From NCBI RefSeq assembly GCF_000092425.1, contig NC_014221.1, positions 2,671,001 through 2,735,000 of the forward strand: a stretch of 64,000 bases of DNA, in the 5' to 3' direction. The notes under the pieces are model-generated. The model was given only the letters and a program-made list of their open reading frames with translations. It was not told the DNA's origin and searched no databases. A program made the position numbers and the translations under genes. This DNA comes from Truepera radiovictrix DSM 17093 (GTDB lineage Bacteria > Deinococcota > Deinococci > Deinococcales > Trueperaceae). Numbering within the stretch: the stretch's first letter is position 1; every line of letters starts with the position of its first letter. Of the stretch, positions 17,366-26,933 are shown piece by piece.

Positions 17366-18688
17366 CTAATCCGCGCCCTGCGGCGCGAGCGCGGCCTCGG
17401 GCGCCTCGAGCCGCCGCAGCTCGGCGCGGCTGCTAAGAGCTAGCCAAACGACCTGCAGCGCGTTGCCGACGATAAAGGCGAGGGTCGCCACGTAGATGCC
17501 GGGCACGGTCCCCAAAAGCGCCCCGGCGACGAGCAGCGCGGCGCTGACCAACAGCGACCCGACGACCGAGGTGGTGATCGCCCGCGTGTGGCCGCTATAG
17601 ACCAGCACGCCCTGGTAGAGGTTTTGGTAGACGGTGATCGCGGGCCACACCACGGCGAGCAGCAAGGCGTTGCTCGCGAGCAGCACCAAGTCGGGCTCAA
17701 GGCCCATCACCACGGCGAAAAAGAGCCTCGCGAGCGGCGTCAAGGCCACCACTAGGAGCGCCAGGGTCATGGCGAGGCTGAGCTGCAGCGAAAAGCGGCG
17801 CAGCGCCCGCCAGGCGCCGGGGCGCTCCAAAGCCGCCACCACCACCTCGTTGAAAGCCATCCCCAGCCCCCGAAACAAAAACACGAACGCGCTCAGCACC
17901 GGCCAGGCGGCGAGCGAGGCGAGCGCCAGGGGCATGCGGCTCAAGGCAGCGCTCCCCAAGGGCTGCACGGCGAGCAACAGAAAGCTCGTCATAGCCAAGG
18001 GGACGTAAAAGCGCCCGAACGCCCCCCAGCTTAACGGCTCCCCCTCGGGGGGCAAGGCGCGCACGCTCCCCCGCACCTGCCAGCCGATAAAGGCCGCCTC
18101 GGCGAGCACCCCCGCGGCGATCCCCGCGGTGCCGACGAGGATGCCGGGCGCCCCCAACAGGTAGGCCGCGCTCACGCCCGCGAGCATCGCGAGAAGCCGC
18201 ACCGCCGTGCCGACGCTCACCGTCACCGAGCGCCCCTGACGGATCAAGAGCCCCTGGTGAAAGCGGCGGTAGGCGATGCTCCAGGTAAAGGGGAGCATCA
18301 TCATGAGCCCCCAGCGGGCGGGCTCCACCACCTCGGGGGGCGGGCGCAGCGCCCGGACGATGAGCAGATCGAAAAGCGGCGTAAAGGCCAAAAGCGCGTG
18401 CAGCAGGGTCAAGAGCCCGCCGGCGACCATCATAAAGCGGTAGACGAGCCCGTAAGCTTGGCGGTGCTTGCTGAGCGCCGTCGAGGCGGCCAGCAGCATG
18501 ATGATGGGCGCTTCGATCACCAGAGCGAGCGGGAAGACGATGCCGCCCAGGGCCGCCAGGTGCACCGTGGGGTCCGCTAGACGGGCCATGACCGCCCCCA
18601 CGAGCGGCTGCTCGAGCCCCATGAAAAGCCAACTGGCGGCGAGCGGCCACCACGCGCGAAAGATGGAGGGGTGAGGTGAGGGGCGCAT
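17366..18688 (-). CDS. ANKH/MATE-like multispan transporter
   Basis: 440-residue inner-membrane protein with about 12 segments. The opening (WWPLAASWLFMGLEQPLVGA, ARL), LAALGGIVFPLALVIEAPIIMLL and MLPFTWSIAYRRFHQGLLI resemble progressive-ankylosis (ANKH) homologues in the MATE/MVF superfamily. Eukaryotic ANKH exports ATP, citrate and hence pyrophosphate; the bacterial role is unknown. A MATE-type drug/polysaccharide flippase is the alternative. The ATG at 18688 is preceded by a TAGGCT box. It is followed by ppk2 on the same strand, 52 bases apart. Confidence 0.75.
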   Translation of the reverse strand: MRPSPHPSIFRAWWPLAASWLFMGLEQPLVGAVMARLADPTVHLAALGGIVFPLALVIEAPIIMLLAASTALSKHRQAYGLVYRFMMVAGGLLTLLHALLAFTPLFDLLIVRALRPPPEVVEPARWGLMMMLPFTWSIAYRRFHQGLLIRQGRSVTVSVGTAVRLLAMLAGVSAAYLLGAPGILVGTAGIAAGVLAEAAFIGWQVRGSVRALPPEGEPLSWGAFGRFYVPLAMTSFLLLAVQPLGSAALSRMPLALASLAAWPVLSAFVFLFRGLGMAFNEVVVAALERPGAWRALRRFSLQLSLAMTLALLVVALTPLARLFFAVVMGLEPDLVLLASNALLLAVVWPAITVYQNLYQGVLVYSGHTRAITTSVVGSLLVSAALLVAGALLGTVPGIYVATLAFIVGNALQVVWLALSSRAELRRLEAPEAALAPQGAD

Positions 18689-18847
18689 ACCCGCTCAGCC
18701 TACGCGCGCCCCCCTACGCGCGGCGGCGCGTGCGTTACATGTCGCGTAGAACACCCGGCGTCGGCACGCGCGCAACGCGTTCAATGAGCCCCACCCAAAA
18801 GGGTCGGTACGGGTCTGGGTCGCGAGCAGTCGGTTGGTCCTTTGACG

Positions 18848-19810
18848 TCATCTACCCACGTACCGGTCGATCGTCGCCGCACCGATGCGCTTGTAGACCT
18901 GCTGCACCTCCGTCGGCAGGTCACGGGCACCAAGTTGATCGGGCGCGTCCAAACCACCGGGCCAGAGATAGCCGATGAGCGCGATGACGTCAGGGTGATG
19001 GGTGGCGTACGCGAAGTAGCGGTACGCCACCTCCCCCATGCTCCTCGGCGGATACCCCATCTCGCCATACGCCGGCAGCCAAAAGGTCTCCGCGACAAGG
19101 ACGAGCTTCTGATCCTTGCGGGAGAGGGCCGCGCGCACCTTGGCGATGTCCGCCAACCACGCTCGGTCGCGCGCAGGGTCCAACGTGCCGTAACGGTCGA
19201 AACCGACCCAATCGATCGCTTCCGGTACGAACATACGGTCGAGCGCTGAGTAAGCTTCAACCATCATGATAGGTAGGTGGGGTAACGACGCGTTCACGGT
19301 AGCCACCGCGCGACTGAATTCAAGCTGTGAGAGGCCGTTCCACGCCGGTTCGTCCATGAGGTAAAGGGCAGCGACGCGGTCTAACGTGATCAGGTCGCCG
19401 TTAACGCGTAGGAACGTATCCCAGCGTGCCTGAGCGTCCGGGAGCAGCACCGTGCGGGTGCCGGTCGGCGAGGAAGGGTCCTCGAGGTGGTCGAAGAGAA
19501 GGGCTTCTACGTGGAGAATCGCTTTGACCTCGGCTTGCTGGAAGCGGCGTAGGCGGTGTGCCAGCGACGCTTCTGGAATAGAGGCGCTCATCTGCGCGAC
19601 GTTGGTGAAACCGGCGACCTCGTCGAGGTAGTTCGTCTTCACCTCACGGTCGTTGGGCGCGTCCCAAAAAGCGTCGACTGCGGCAAACCCGAAGTAGCTC
19701 GGACGGTGTGGACCCAGAGGTGGGCTTAAAGTGAAGCTCCGCCACTCACCATAACCCAACAGCACCGATACCAGGACGAGGAGAAGAGCCGTTGCGGTCA
19801 ACCTGCACAT
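18848..19810 (-). CDS. Secreted or anchored TIM-barrel-like protein (glycoside hydrolase-like)
   Basis: About 320 residues. The N-terminus (CRLTATALLLVLVSVLLGYGEW) is a signal peptide or anchor. The mature part alternates strands and helices with WVGFDRYG, LYLMDEPAWNG, LVLVAETFWLPAYG and IALIGYLWPGG, as in glycoside hydrolase TIM barrels; Glu in MDEPAWNG and AETFW could be the acid/base and nucleophile (inference). ATG at 19810 is chosen to start just before the signal; earlier in-frame ATGs at 19888 and 19915 exist and none has a clear ribosome site. The G+C is visibly lower than its neighbours, suggesting horizontal transfer. Confidence 0.7.
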   Translation of the reverse strand: MCRLTATALLLVLVSVLLGYGEWRSFTLSPPLGPHRPSYFGFAAVDAFWDAPNDREVKTNYLDEVAGFTNVAQMSASIPEASLAHRLRRFQQAEVKAILHVEALLFDHLEDPSSPTGTRTVLLPDAQARWDTFLRVNGDLITLDRVAALYLMDEPAWNGLSQLEFSRAVATVNASLPHLPIMMVEAYSALDRMFVPEAIDWVGFDRYGTLDPARDRAWLADIAKVRAALSRKDQKLVLVAETFWLPAYGEMGYPPRSMGEVAYRYFAYATHHPDVIALIGYLWPGGLDAPDQLGARDLPTEVQQVYKRIGAATIDRYVGR

Positions 19811-20191
19811 CGCCGATTCGCCGCAGGCGTGCCACGAAACGCGGCTACCGGTGGCCTTTTGGAAGCTGCGTGTAGGGAGGCGTTTCATGTGAGGGCGCAG
19901 CTCATCACACAGCACCCGCTGACGCTCGAGCCGCTCCGCAAAACTAGCGCCGGCGCAACCGAGGGGCTCAGGGTCTGCAGCTCCTTTCGTAACGAGGGCG
20001 GTTTGACGTCTGGACGTCGCTCATGCCATGACCCCTTAGATCTCGAAACCCTTAGAGACCGCCTAAACCCCACGCCGGACTCGGTCCCGCACCCCGCGCG
20101 TCGGCATCGCGCAGCTCCGGAGACCTTATAAGGAATAGGAACCTGTAGGCACACCCGGGCGCGTATGGAGATGCTACCGCCCGGACCAGCG
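19811..20191. other. Intergenic region between TIM-barrel-like gene and potD
   Basis: 381 bases of lower-GC sequence. The left 105 bases could be an N-terminal extension of the minus-strand gene. The remainder has no gene I can support, no T-rich terminator and no repeat, although it receives the 3' end of the potABCD operon. Confidence 0.5.
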
Positions 20192-21208
20192 CTACTGCTT
20201 GAGCCGCGTCCACACCCGGTCCGCGAGGCGGATGTACTCCTCGGGGCAGGTCGGCGAGAAGATGATGTTGGCACCCTCTGGCGGGACGATCTCGGGGGCG
20301 GTGCGCAGGGGCTCGTCCATAAAGGCTTCAGCGCCCGACACGGCGTTTGCGTAGCGCGCGAAGTTCGACTGCAAGGCGGCGTTCTCGGGCTCTAAAAACC
20401 AGTTGATAAAGGTCAAGGCCGCCTCCTTGTTGGGCGCGCCGCGCGCGAGCGCGAGGTTATCCATCCAACCCGAGACACCCTCGACCGGGTAGGCGTAGCG
20501 CACTGTGGGGCGCTCCGCCCGGACGCGCATCGTGGCGCCGTTCCAGTAGGTGTTCATGGCCGTCTCGCCCGCGATCATGTTCTCCAAAATCCCTTCTGAC
20601 GTGTAGACCTTGACGTAGGGCTCTTGCGCCTCTAGAACCTCCAACGCGCGGCGGAACGCCTCGGGGTCGGTCGTGCAGATCTCCGAACCGGTGTAGCGCA
20701 GCGCCATCGGCAGCACCTCGTCCCACGAGTCGAACATGCCGATCCTCCCCCTAAAGACCTCTGGCGGGTTAAAGAGCACCTCGTAGGTGTCGATGTCGCC
20801 GTCGTAGAGGGCCGTGTCGACCGCAAAGGAGGTCGTCCCCCACTGCCAGGGCACGGTGTAGACGTTGCCGGGGTCCCAGTCGGGGTTACGCCAACGCTCG
20901 TCGATGTTGCTGTAGTTCGCCATCTCAGAGGCGTGGATGGGTTCTAACAGCCCCTCGCTGACAAAGATCTGCACGAAGTTGTGTGACGGCACCACGATGT
21001 CGTAGCCCGTCGCCCCCGACTTGAGTTTGGCCAACAGCGTCTCGTTGGAGTCGTAGGTGTCGAGGCTCACACGGATACCGGTTTCGGCCTCGAACTTTTG
21101 CAGGAGCTCTTGTGAGGTGTAGCCGGTCCAGTTGTAGAGGCGCAGCTCCCCCTGCGCGAGCGCGGCGCTTAGCAGCAGCGCGGTAAACAGGGATAAGGCA
21201 ACTTTCAT
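20192..21208 (-). CDS. potD: Spermidine/putrescine ABC transporter substrate-binding protein
   Basis: 338-residue periplasmic-type polyamine binder. Residues 1-19 are a classical signal peptide (KVALSLFTALLLSAALAQG). The mature start ELRLYNWTGYTSQELLQKF is characteristic of PotD/PotF, as are YDIVVPSHNFVQI and PWQWGTTSFAVD. Acidic and aromatic residues (W and D/E around the WGTTS and GWMDN segments) should clamp the polyamine. ATG at 21208 follows a perfect AAGGAGG site. It is the last gene of potA-potB-potC-potD, 73 bases after potC. Confidence 0.95.
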   Translation of the reverse strand: MKVALSLFTALLLSAALAQGELRLYNWTGYTSQELLQKFEAETGIRVSLDTYDSNETLLAKLKSGATGYDIVVPSHNFVQIFVSEGLLEPIHASEMANYSNIDERWRNPDWDPGNVYTVPWQWGTTSFAVDTALYDGDIDTYEVLFNPPEVFRGRIGMFDSWDEVLPMALRYTGSEICTTDPEAFRRALEVLEAQEPYVKVYTSEGILENMIAGETAMNTYWNGATMRVRAERPTVRYAYPVEGVSGWMDNLALARGAPNKEAALTFINWFLEPENAALQSNFARYANAVSGAEAFMDEPLRTAPEIVPPEGANIIFSPTCPEEYIRLADRVWTRLKQ

Positions 21209-21281
21209 GGTGAACCTCCTTGAGACGTGCGGGCTTGGACGGTGAGGGCTTGAAAGCGCGGACGCCACATGTGCCGACGGC

Positions 21282-22118
21282 TTAACGCCGCTGCAAAAGG
21301 AGCGACAGCGTCACGACGAGGATGGACAACGCCAGCATGGCGCTCGAGACCGCGTTCACCTCCGGCGTCACCCCCAAGCGCACGAGCCCGTAGATGTAGA
21401 GAGGGAGCGTGGTCGTACCGGGTTCGGCGACCATGAGCGTGATGACGAAGTCGTCTAACGAGATGATAAAGGCGAGGAGCGCACCCGCGGCGATACCGGG
21501 GGCTAGAAGCGGCAGCGTGACGCGGCGAAAGACCCGCCACGGGGGGGCGTAGAGGTCCTGCGCGGCCGCCTCGAGGCTCCGGTCGAGGCTCCGCAACCGC
21601 GCCTGAATCGGCAGAAAGGCGAAGGGGATGCAGAAGGCGCAGTGCGCCAGCACCACCCGACAGACCCCGAGCGACACCCCGAGGAGCGCGAAGAGGGCGA
21701 GCGTCGCGACCGCCGTGACGATCTCGGGGATCATCAGCGGCGAGAGCAAAAGCGCCCCCACCGCCCGTTGCCCCCGAAAGGCCCCACCGCGCACGAGTAC
21801 AAGCGCGGCGAGCGTGGCGACCACGGTAGCGACTACCGTGGCGACCGCCGCGACGCCGAGGCTCGTCAGGGCGGCGCGGCGCAGCTCGGCGTTACCCAAA
21901 AGCGTCCCGTACCACTCGAGGGTAAAGCCTCGCCACACCGTCACCGCGCGGTTGTCGTTAAACGAAAACGCCACCAGGATGACCAGGGGCGCGTAGAGGT
22001 AGAGGAAAACCAAGGCCGTCCAGAGGCCGAACCCCGGCAGGTGGCCGACCCGAAAGGCGCGCGGGCGTTTCGGCCGGACGCTGGGGGCCGCGGGGCGCGG
22101 AAGTGCCCCCTGGCTCAC
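21282..22118 (-). CDS. potC: Spermidine/putrescine ABC transporter permease PotC
   Basis: 278-residue inner-membrane permease with about six segments. Motifs include YAPLVILVAFSFNDN near the N-terminus and the EAA-type loop EAAAQDLYAPPWRVFRRVTLP that docks on PotA. The SLDDFVITLMVAEPGTTTLP block is diagnostic for PotC/PotI. The N-terminal ~30 residues are an unusual Pro/Arg-rich cytoplasmic extension. The GTG at 22118 overlaps the potB stop by four bases (GTGA), so the pair is coupled. Confidence 0.95.
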   Translation of the reverse strand: MSQGALPRPAAPSVRPKRPRAFRVGHLPGFGLWTALVFLYLYAPLVILVAFSFNDNRAVTVWRGFTLEWYGTLLGNAELRRAALTSLGVAAVATVVATVVATLAALVLVRGGAFRGQRAVGALLLSPLMIPEIVTAVATLALFALLGVSLGVCRVVLAHCAFCIPFAFLPIQARLRSLDRSLEAAAQDLYAPPWRVFRRVTLPLLAPGIAAGALLAFIISLDDFVITLMVAEPGTTTLPLYIYGLVRLGVTPEVNAVSSAMLALSILVVTLSLLLQRR

Positions 22119-23004
22119 GAGAGCGCCTCCTCAGCGCGCGGGCCGGCGGCGCGGCTCTGCGCGCGCGCGTAGAGGAGCAGCGCGAGCAGCACGAAAGCGA
22201 GCAGCAGCAGTGCGAGCGCCGCCCCGAAGGGCCAGTTGCGCGAAGCGGCGAACTGCATCTGGATGAGCGAGCCGAGCATCAGGTTTTTGCCACCTCCCAG
22301 GAGCTGCGGCGTGACAAAAGCGCCGAGGCTGGGGACAAAGACGAGCACCGACCCCGCCACGAGGCCGGGGAGCGCCAGCGGCAGGGTGACGCGCCGAAAC
22401 ACCTGCCAGCGCCCCGCGTAGAGGTCGTGGGCGGCCTCTAAAAGGCGCGTATCGAGGCGTTCCAGGGTCGCGTAGAGCGGCAACACCATAAAGGGCAAGT
22501 AGGCGTAGACGAGCCCCAAAAGCACCGCCCCGTTCGTGTAGAGCAGGGTCAGGGGCGCTTCGATGAGACCGAGGCGCAGCAGCAGGGTGTTGACGAGCCC
22601 CGTGTCGCGCAGGATGAGGATCCAGCAGTAGGTGCGAATGAGGAGGTTCGTCCAGAAGGGGATGGTGACGAGCAAAAGCAGCGCACTGCGGCGCGCCGGC
22701 GGCTGCCGCGCGATGGTGTAGGCCACCGGCAGGGCGCACCCGAGGCTGAGCAGCGTGGTTGCGAGCGCCAGCGCCAGGGAGCGCCCGAAGATGCGCAGCA
22801 CCACGGGGCTAAAAAAGAGCGTGTCGTCGAAGTCGCGCTCATAGAGCAAGCGTACGTAAGCGTCGGTGGACAACTGCGGCAGGACGCCCCCGTAGGGGTC
22901 GGGCGCCATAAAGGAGTACGCCACGATGATGCCTAAAGGCGCCACCATGAGGGCGCCGAGGAGCAGGAGCGCGGGCGCGAGGCCCAAAAGGCGCACGAGC
23001 GGCG

Positions 23005-23008
<4 letters not shown>
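22115..23008 (-). CDS. potB: Spermidine/putrescine ABC transporter permease PotB
   Basis: 297-residue permease partner of PotC with six predicted segments. Typical features are APLGIIVAYSFMAPDPYGGV, PFWTNLLIRTYCWILILRD and the EAA loop EAAHDLYAGRWQVFRRVTLP. The SLGAFVTPQLLGGGKNLMLG segment is a strong PotB/PotH signature. The GTG start at 23008 overlaps the potA stop by four bases, giving a tightly coupled A-B-C cassette. Confidence 0.95.
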
Positions 23009-24141
<1,133 letters not shown>

Positions 24142-24145
24142 GATA

Positions 24146-24159
24146 CGTAGTGTACTACG
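24146..24159 (-). promoter_or_regulatory. Palindromic operator over the potA -10 box
   Basis: CGTAGT-AC-ACTACG (minus strand) is a perfect 6+6 inverted repeat. It contains the -10 element TACACT (24149-24154), 7 bases before the ATG. A protein bound here would block RNA polymerase, so repression of polyamine uptake is likely (inference). The repressor is not identifiable in the window. Confidence 0.6.
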
Positions 24160-24218
24160 CCGCGTACGGCGTCATGGGCTGCGCTTTGGCCACGCCTTAA
24201 GCGCGCCCATGGGGTCCG

Positions 24219-24896
24219 TTAGTTGCTGATGGTGTTCCCCCCCGACCGCCGACTCCCCTTGTGGGTCAGCTTGGCGGCGAGCTGCTCCGTCCGCGTCACC
24301 GCCTCCTCATAATCGAGGTCGTAGTCTTCGGACATCGACATCTGCCGCAGCGTGTACATCCCCTTGGCCCGGACCGCGTAGGAGAAGCGGTGCTTGACGA
24401 GCAGCTGGTTCCCCTCGGGCAGCAGGCGCACCTGAAACAGGCGCCGTTTGGTGTCGTCGACGGTGACCGTCGACATCATCAGCACCCGCTCACCGCGCCC
24501 CTCGATGGGGGCAACCTCCCTCAAGGCACCCCCGAAAAAGTCGGCGGCGCGTTCGTGCGGCACCTCGATGGAAAACCGAAAGGTAAAGTGAAACCCCGTC
24601 ACCGGCGTCTGCGGCAGGAGGTCGTCGAAAGTCTTCAGGGCGACGTTGAGGATGCGCGTGCGCGCCTCGCGCGAGACGGTGCGGATCTCCCAACGCTCGC
24701 GTTTGCACCGCAGCGCAAACGCGGGCACGCGAAAGGTGCTCACGCTCGGCGTGACGAGCAGGTGCCGCCCCGCCGTCGCAAACGCGGTGTCCTCCCACGA
24801 CAGGAGGCCGATCAGCTGATACCACGTGGGGTGGTGGATCGTCGGGTTCATCGTCCCGTCGATAGCGATCACCGCAGCGCTCAGGTCACTCAACAT
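24219..24896 (-). CDS. Hypothetical protein
   Basis: 225-residue soluble protein, not recognised. The N-terminus (IAIDGTMNPTIHHPTWYQLIGLL) and paired beta segments (VTGFHFTFRFSIEVP, LFQVRLLPEGNQLLVKHRFSY) suggest an alpha+beta fold with two related halves. It resembles nothing in the neighbouring pot operon; its ATG is about 290 bases from the end of hsp20. An AGGTAAGG stretch just before the ATG may be the ribosome site. Function unknown. Confidence 0.7.
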   Translation of the reverse strand: MLSDLSAAVIAIDGTMNPTIHHPTWYQLIGLLSWEDTAFATAGRHLLVTPSVSTFRVPAFALRCKRERWEIRTVSREARTRILNVALKTFDDLLPQTPVTGFHFTFRFSIEVPHERAADFFGGALREVAPIEGRGERVLMMSTVTVDDTKRRLFQVRLLPEGNQLLVKHRFSYAVRAKGMYTLRQMSMSEDYDLDYEEAVTRTEQLAAKLTHKGSRRSGGNTISN

Positions 24897-25126
24897 CGCC
24901 TTACCTAAAAGGCGTAGGCGAGGCTCAGGGACACCTCAACGCGGAGCGACGTGAGCACTTTCATCTCTCTCATTCTAGCTTGGCGGGCTCCAGCGGACGC
25001 TGGAGGTTTCACACCGACCGCGTGATCTTTTTCAAACTTGCCAAGAGCGTTTGTACTAAAGTTTTCTTTTTGCTAAGCGTCGCCGAAGCGCGGCCGTCGC
25101 ACCGCTGCATCCGGCACGCCAAAGAG

Positions 25127-25151
25127 GAGGGCCGGGGAACCCCCGACCCTC
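25127..25151 (-). terminator. Hairpin terminator of hsp20
   Basis: An 11-bp stem with one mismatch (25127-25137 with 25141-25151) and a three-base loop lies 39 bases past the hsp20 stop. On the minus strand it is followed by CTCTTTGG, a weak T-rich tract. The rest of 24897-25189 contains no supported gene. Confidence 0.6.
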
Positions 25152-25171
25152 GTGCTGACTGCGGCCGCGCT

Positions 25172-25197
25172 CGGTCTTACTGGCCGGTCTTACTGGC
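25172..25197. repeat. Tandem 13-bp duplication at the hsp20 stop codon
   Basis: CGGTCTTACTGGC occurs twice head to tail (25172-25184 and 25185-25197). The second copy contains the hsp20 stop, and the first carries a second stop-like trinucleotide just downstream. Probably a replication-slippage product. Confidence 0.8.
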
Positions 25198-25654
25198 CGC
25201 TTTGAGCGTCCTGGGTGACGGCTTGGTGACCCTGGTGCGTGCGACCGGTCGACACCTCGATCTTGCGGGGTTTCGTGCTCTCCGAACGCGGGATGAGGAG
25301 CGTCAAGACCCCGTTGTCGTACGAGGCTTTGACCTTGGTGAGGTCGAAGCTCGAGGGGATGTTAAACGAGCGCGCAAACTCCCCTTTGGGGCGGCCCTGG
25401 TAGTGCACCGTCTGCGACTCGCTCTTTTGATAGGTGCGCGTCGCTTTGACGCTCAGGCTGTTTTGCTCGCTGCTCACCTCGAGGCTACCGTCGTCAACGT
25501 CGGGCAAGTCCATGTAGATGTAGAGGCCTTCGTTGTCCTCGACGATGTCGGTCGCCGGCGCCCAGCTCGTCGCACCCTCGTCGGCGCGCACAAGGCGGTT
25601 GAGGCGGCGCTGCATCTCCTCGAGCTCCTGCCAGGGGTTCCAAGACTGTAACAT
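25190..25654 (-). CDS. Hsp20/alpha-crystallin small heat-shock protein
   Basis: 154-residue ATP-independent chaperone that holds unfolding proteins. N-terminal WNPWQELEEMQRRLNRL is typical of bacterial sHsps. The alpha-crystallin domain spans ~38-135, with DNEGLYIYMDLPDVD, FARSFNIPSSFDL and the closing NGVLTLLIPR. The C-terminal tail is Q/T/S-rich; the usual I-x-I/V anchor may be KIEVS. The ATG at 25654 has an AAGGAGA site. It has the best housekeeping promoter in the window and an inverted repeat just after the -10, suggesting repressor control. Confidence 0.95.
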   Translation of the reverse strand: MLQSWNPWQELEEMQRRLNRLVRADEGATSWAPATDIVEDNEGLYIYMDLPDVDDGSLEVSSEQNSLSVKATRTYQKSESQTVHYQGRPKGEFARSFNIPSSFDLTKVKASYDNGVLTLLIPRSESTKPRKIEVSTGRTHQGHQAVTQDAQSGQ

Positions 25655-25672
25655 CGGTGCTCTCCTTATCTT

Positions 25673-25685
25673 CTCTCCACGAGAG
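25673..25685 (-). promoter_or_regulatory. Inverted repeat at the hsp20 transcription start
   Basis: CTCTC-GTG-GAGAG (5+3+5, perfect) overlaps the last bases of the -10 box and the expected +1. It is not a CIRCE element. Its placement suits a repressor binding site; an RNA hairpin at the mRNA 5' end is the alternative. Confidence 0.5.
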
Positions 25686-25712
25686 TATAAAACTTGGGCG
25701 AGCTTATGTCAA
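25684..25712 (-). promoter_or_regulatory. Sigma-70 promoter of hsp20
   Basis: TTGACA (25707-25712), exactly 17 bases, then TATACT (25684-25689), read on the minus strand. The -35 is perfect and the -10 is five of six. Unlike most genes here, a 5' leader of about 25-30 bases with a Shine-Dalgarno follows. Confidence 0.9.
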
Positions 25713-25956
25713 GTATCTTGTGCCTGCACGTAACGCCCCGCCGGTAGCGTCACGCAGCGCGTGCGTGAACCGCCGCGGCGCAACCCCGGAGCGCTCCCCC
25801 GACAAAAACATGAAAGGACGCGACAAGGCCATGGCGACAACCCCAAACACCGCCCAACGTAGCGCTGCCGAGCCCGTGCAACTGCGCCGCGGCACGCAAT
25901 GCCGCCTCAGACGCTGCGGCCGCGAAGCTCTGGGGGCGCTAAGGTACGATAGCTTT

Positions 25957-26877
25957 ATGAGGCCGCCCAACCCATCGCCCGCGACGTCGCGGCTCGTGCT
26001 CGTGCTCCTCGCCGGTATCTTCGCCGTGAGCCTCTCCGCCATCTTTATCCGGCTCGCCGACGCCCCCGGCGTGGTCGTCGCCCTCTACCGGATGCTGCTC
26101 GCCTCGCTCTTGCTCGCCCCGCTCAGCGTCCGCGCGCTGCGCAAAACGCCGCTAAGCTCCCACACTTTTCGCTACGCGGGGCTCGCCGGGGTCTTTTTGG
26201 GGCTGCATTTTGCCACCTGGATCACCTCGCTCTCGTACACCACCGTCGCCGCGAGCACCACCCTCGTCGCCACCACCCCGATCTGGGTCGCGCTTTTTAG
26301 CTGGATCTTCCTCAAGCTCTCCCCCCCCTTCACCGTGCTTTTGGGGGTGCTGCTCGCCGTTTTGGGCGCCGCGCTGATCGGCTTCGGCGACCTCGGTAGT
26401 GACGCTGGCAGCGCGCCGCTAATCGGCTACGCCCTAGCGCTCGCGGGCGCCCTCTCGGCCGCCGCCTACTTTCTCTTGGGCCGCTCCGCGCAGCGGCAGG
26501 GGCTGGGCCTGCAAGCCTATATCGGCGTGGCCTACGGGGTCGCCGCGGCGGTCTTGGTACCGCTCCCCCTCCTTTTCGGGCTCTCTTATACCGCCTACAG
26601 CACCGAAACGTTTCTCTGGATCCTCGGCCTCGCCCTCGTACCGCAGCTCGTCGGGCACACCGCCTACAACTACGCCATGAAGCACCTCGACCCCACGCTC
26701 GTCGCCACGGCGATTTTGCTCGAGCCCGTCGGGGCGAGCTTGCTCGCGCTGGCGATCTTCGGTGAGGTGCCCACCGCGCTCACGCTCGTAGGCGCGCTTA
26801 TCCTCCTTGTCGGCGTCGCCATCACCACCCGCAACAGCCGCGCGGTGGCGCCCCAGAGCGCGAGCCAGGCCCCTTGA
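25957..26877 (+). CDS. DMT superfamily transporter (two EamA domains)
   Basis: 306-residue inner-membrane protein with about ten segments in two EamA repeats. SLSAIFIRLADAPGVVVALYRMLLA (split by a helix break) and LSYTTVAASTTLVATTPIW in the first half, and HTAYNYAMKHLDPTLVATAILLEPV in the second, are diagnostic of drug/metabolite exporters. The substrate is unknown. ATG at 25957 is chosen because TACGAT (25945-25950) lies 6 bases upstream, a leaderless arrangement; the open frame reaching to 25657 lacks coding character. It diverges from hsp20 with ~300 bases between starts. Confidence 0.9.
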   Translation: MRPPNPSPATSRLVLVLLAGIFAVSLSAIFIRLADAPGVVVALYRMLLASLLLAPLSVRALRKTPLSSHTFRYAGLAGVFLGLHFATWITSLSYTTVAASTTLVATTPIWVALFSWIFLKLSPPFTVLLGVLLAVLGAALIGFGDLGSDAGSAPLIGYALALAGALSAAAYFLLGRSAQRQGLGLQAYIGVAYGVAAAVLVPLPLLFGLSYTAYSTETFLWILGLALVPQLVGHTAYNYAMKHLDPTLVATAILLEPVGASLLALAIFGEVPTALTLVGALILLVGVAITTRNSRAVAPQSASQAP

Positions 26878-26924
26878 GCGCTCACGCTTTGTCACCGGGG
26901 GGGCTAGAAAAACGCGCCAAAATT

Positions 26925-26933
26925 TGTTATGAT
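26925..26933 (+). promoter_or_regulatory. Extended -10 promoter of the CarD gene
   Basis: TGT-TATGAT, an extended -10 element, sits about 140 bases before the CarD start and is the most AT-rich point of the intergenic region. No convincing -35 is visible. The implied leader of ~130 bases shows no known riboswitch pattern to me. Confidence 0.6.
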
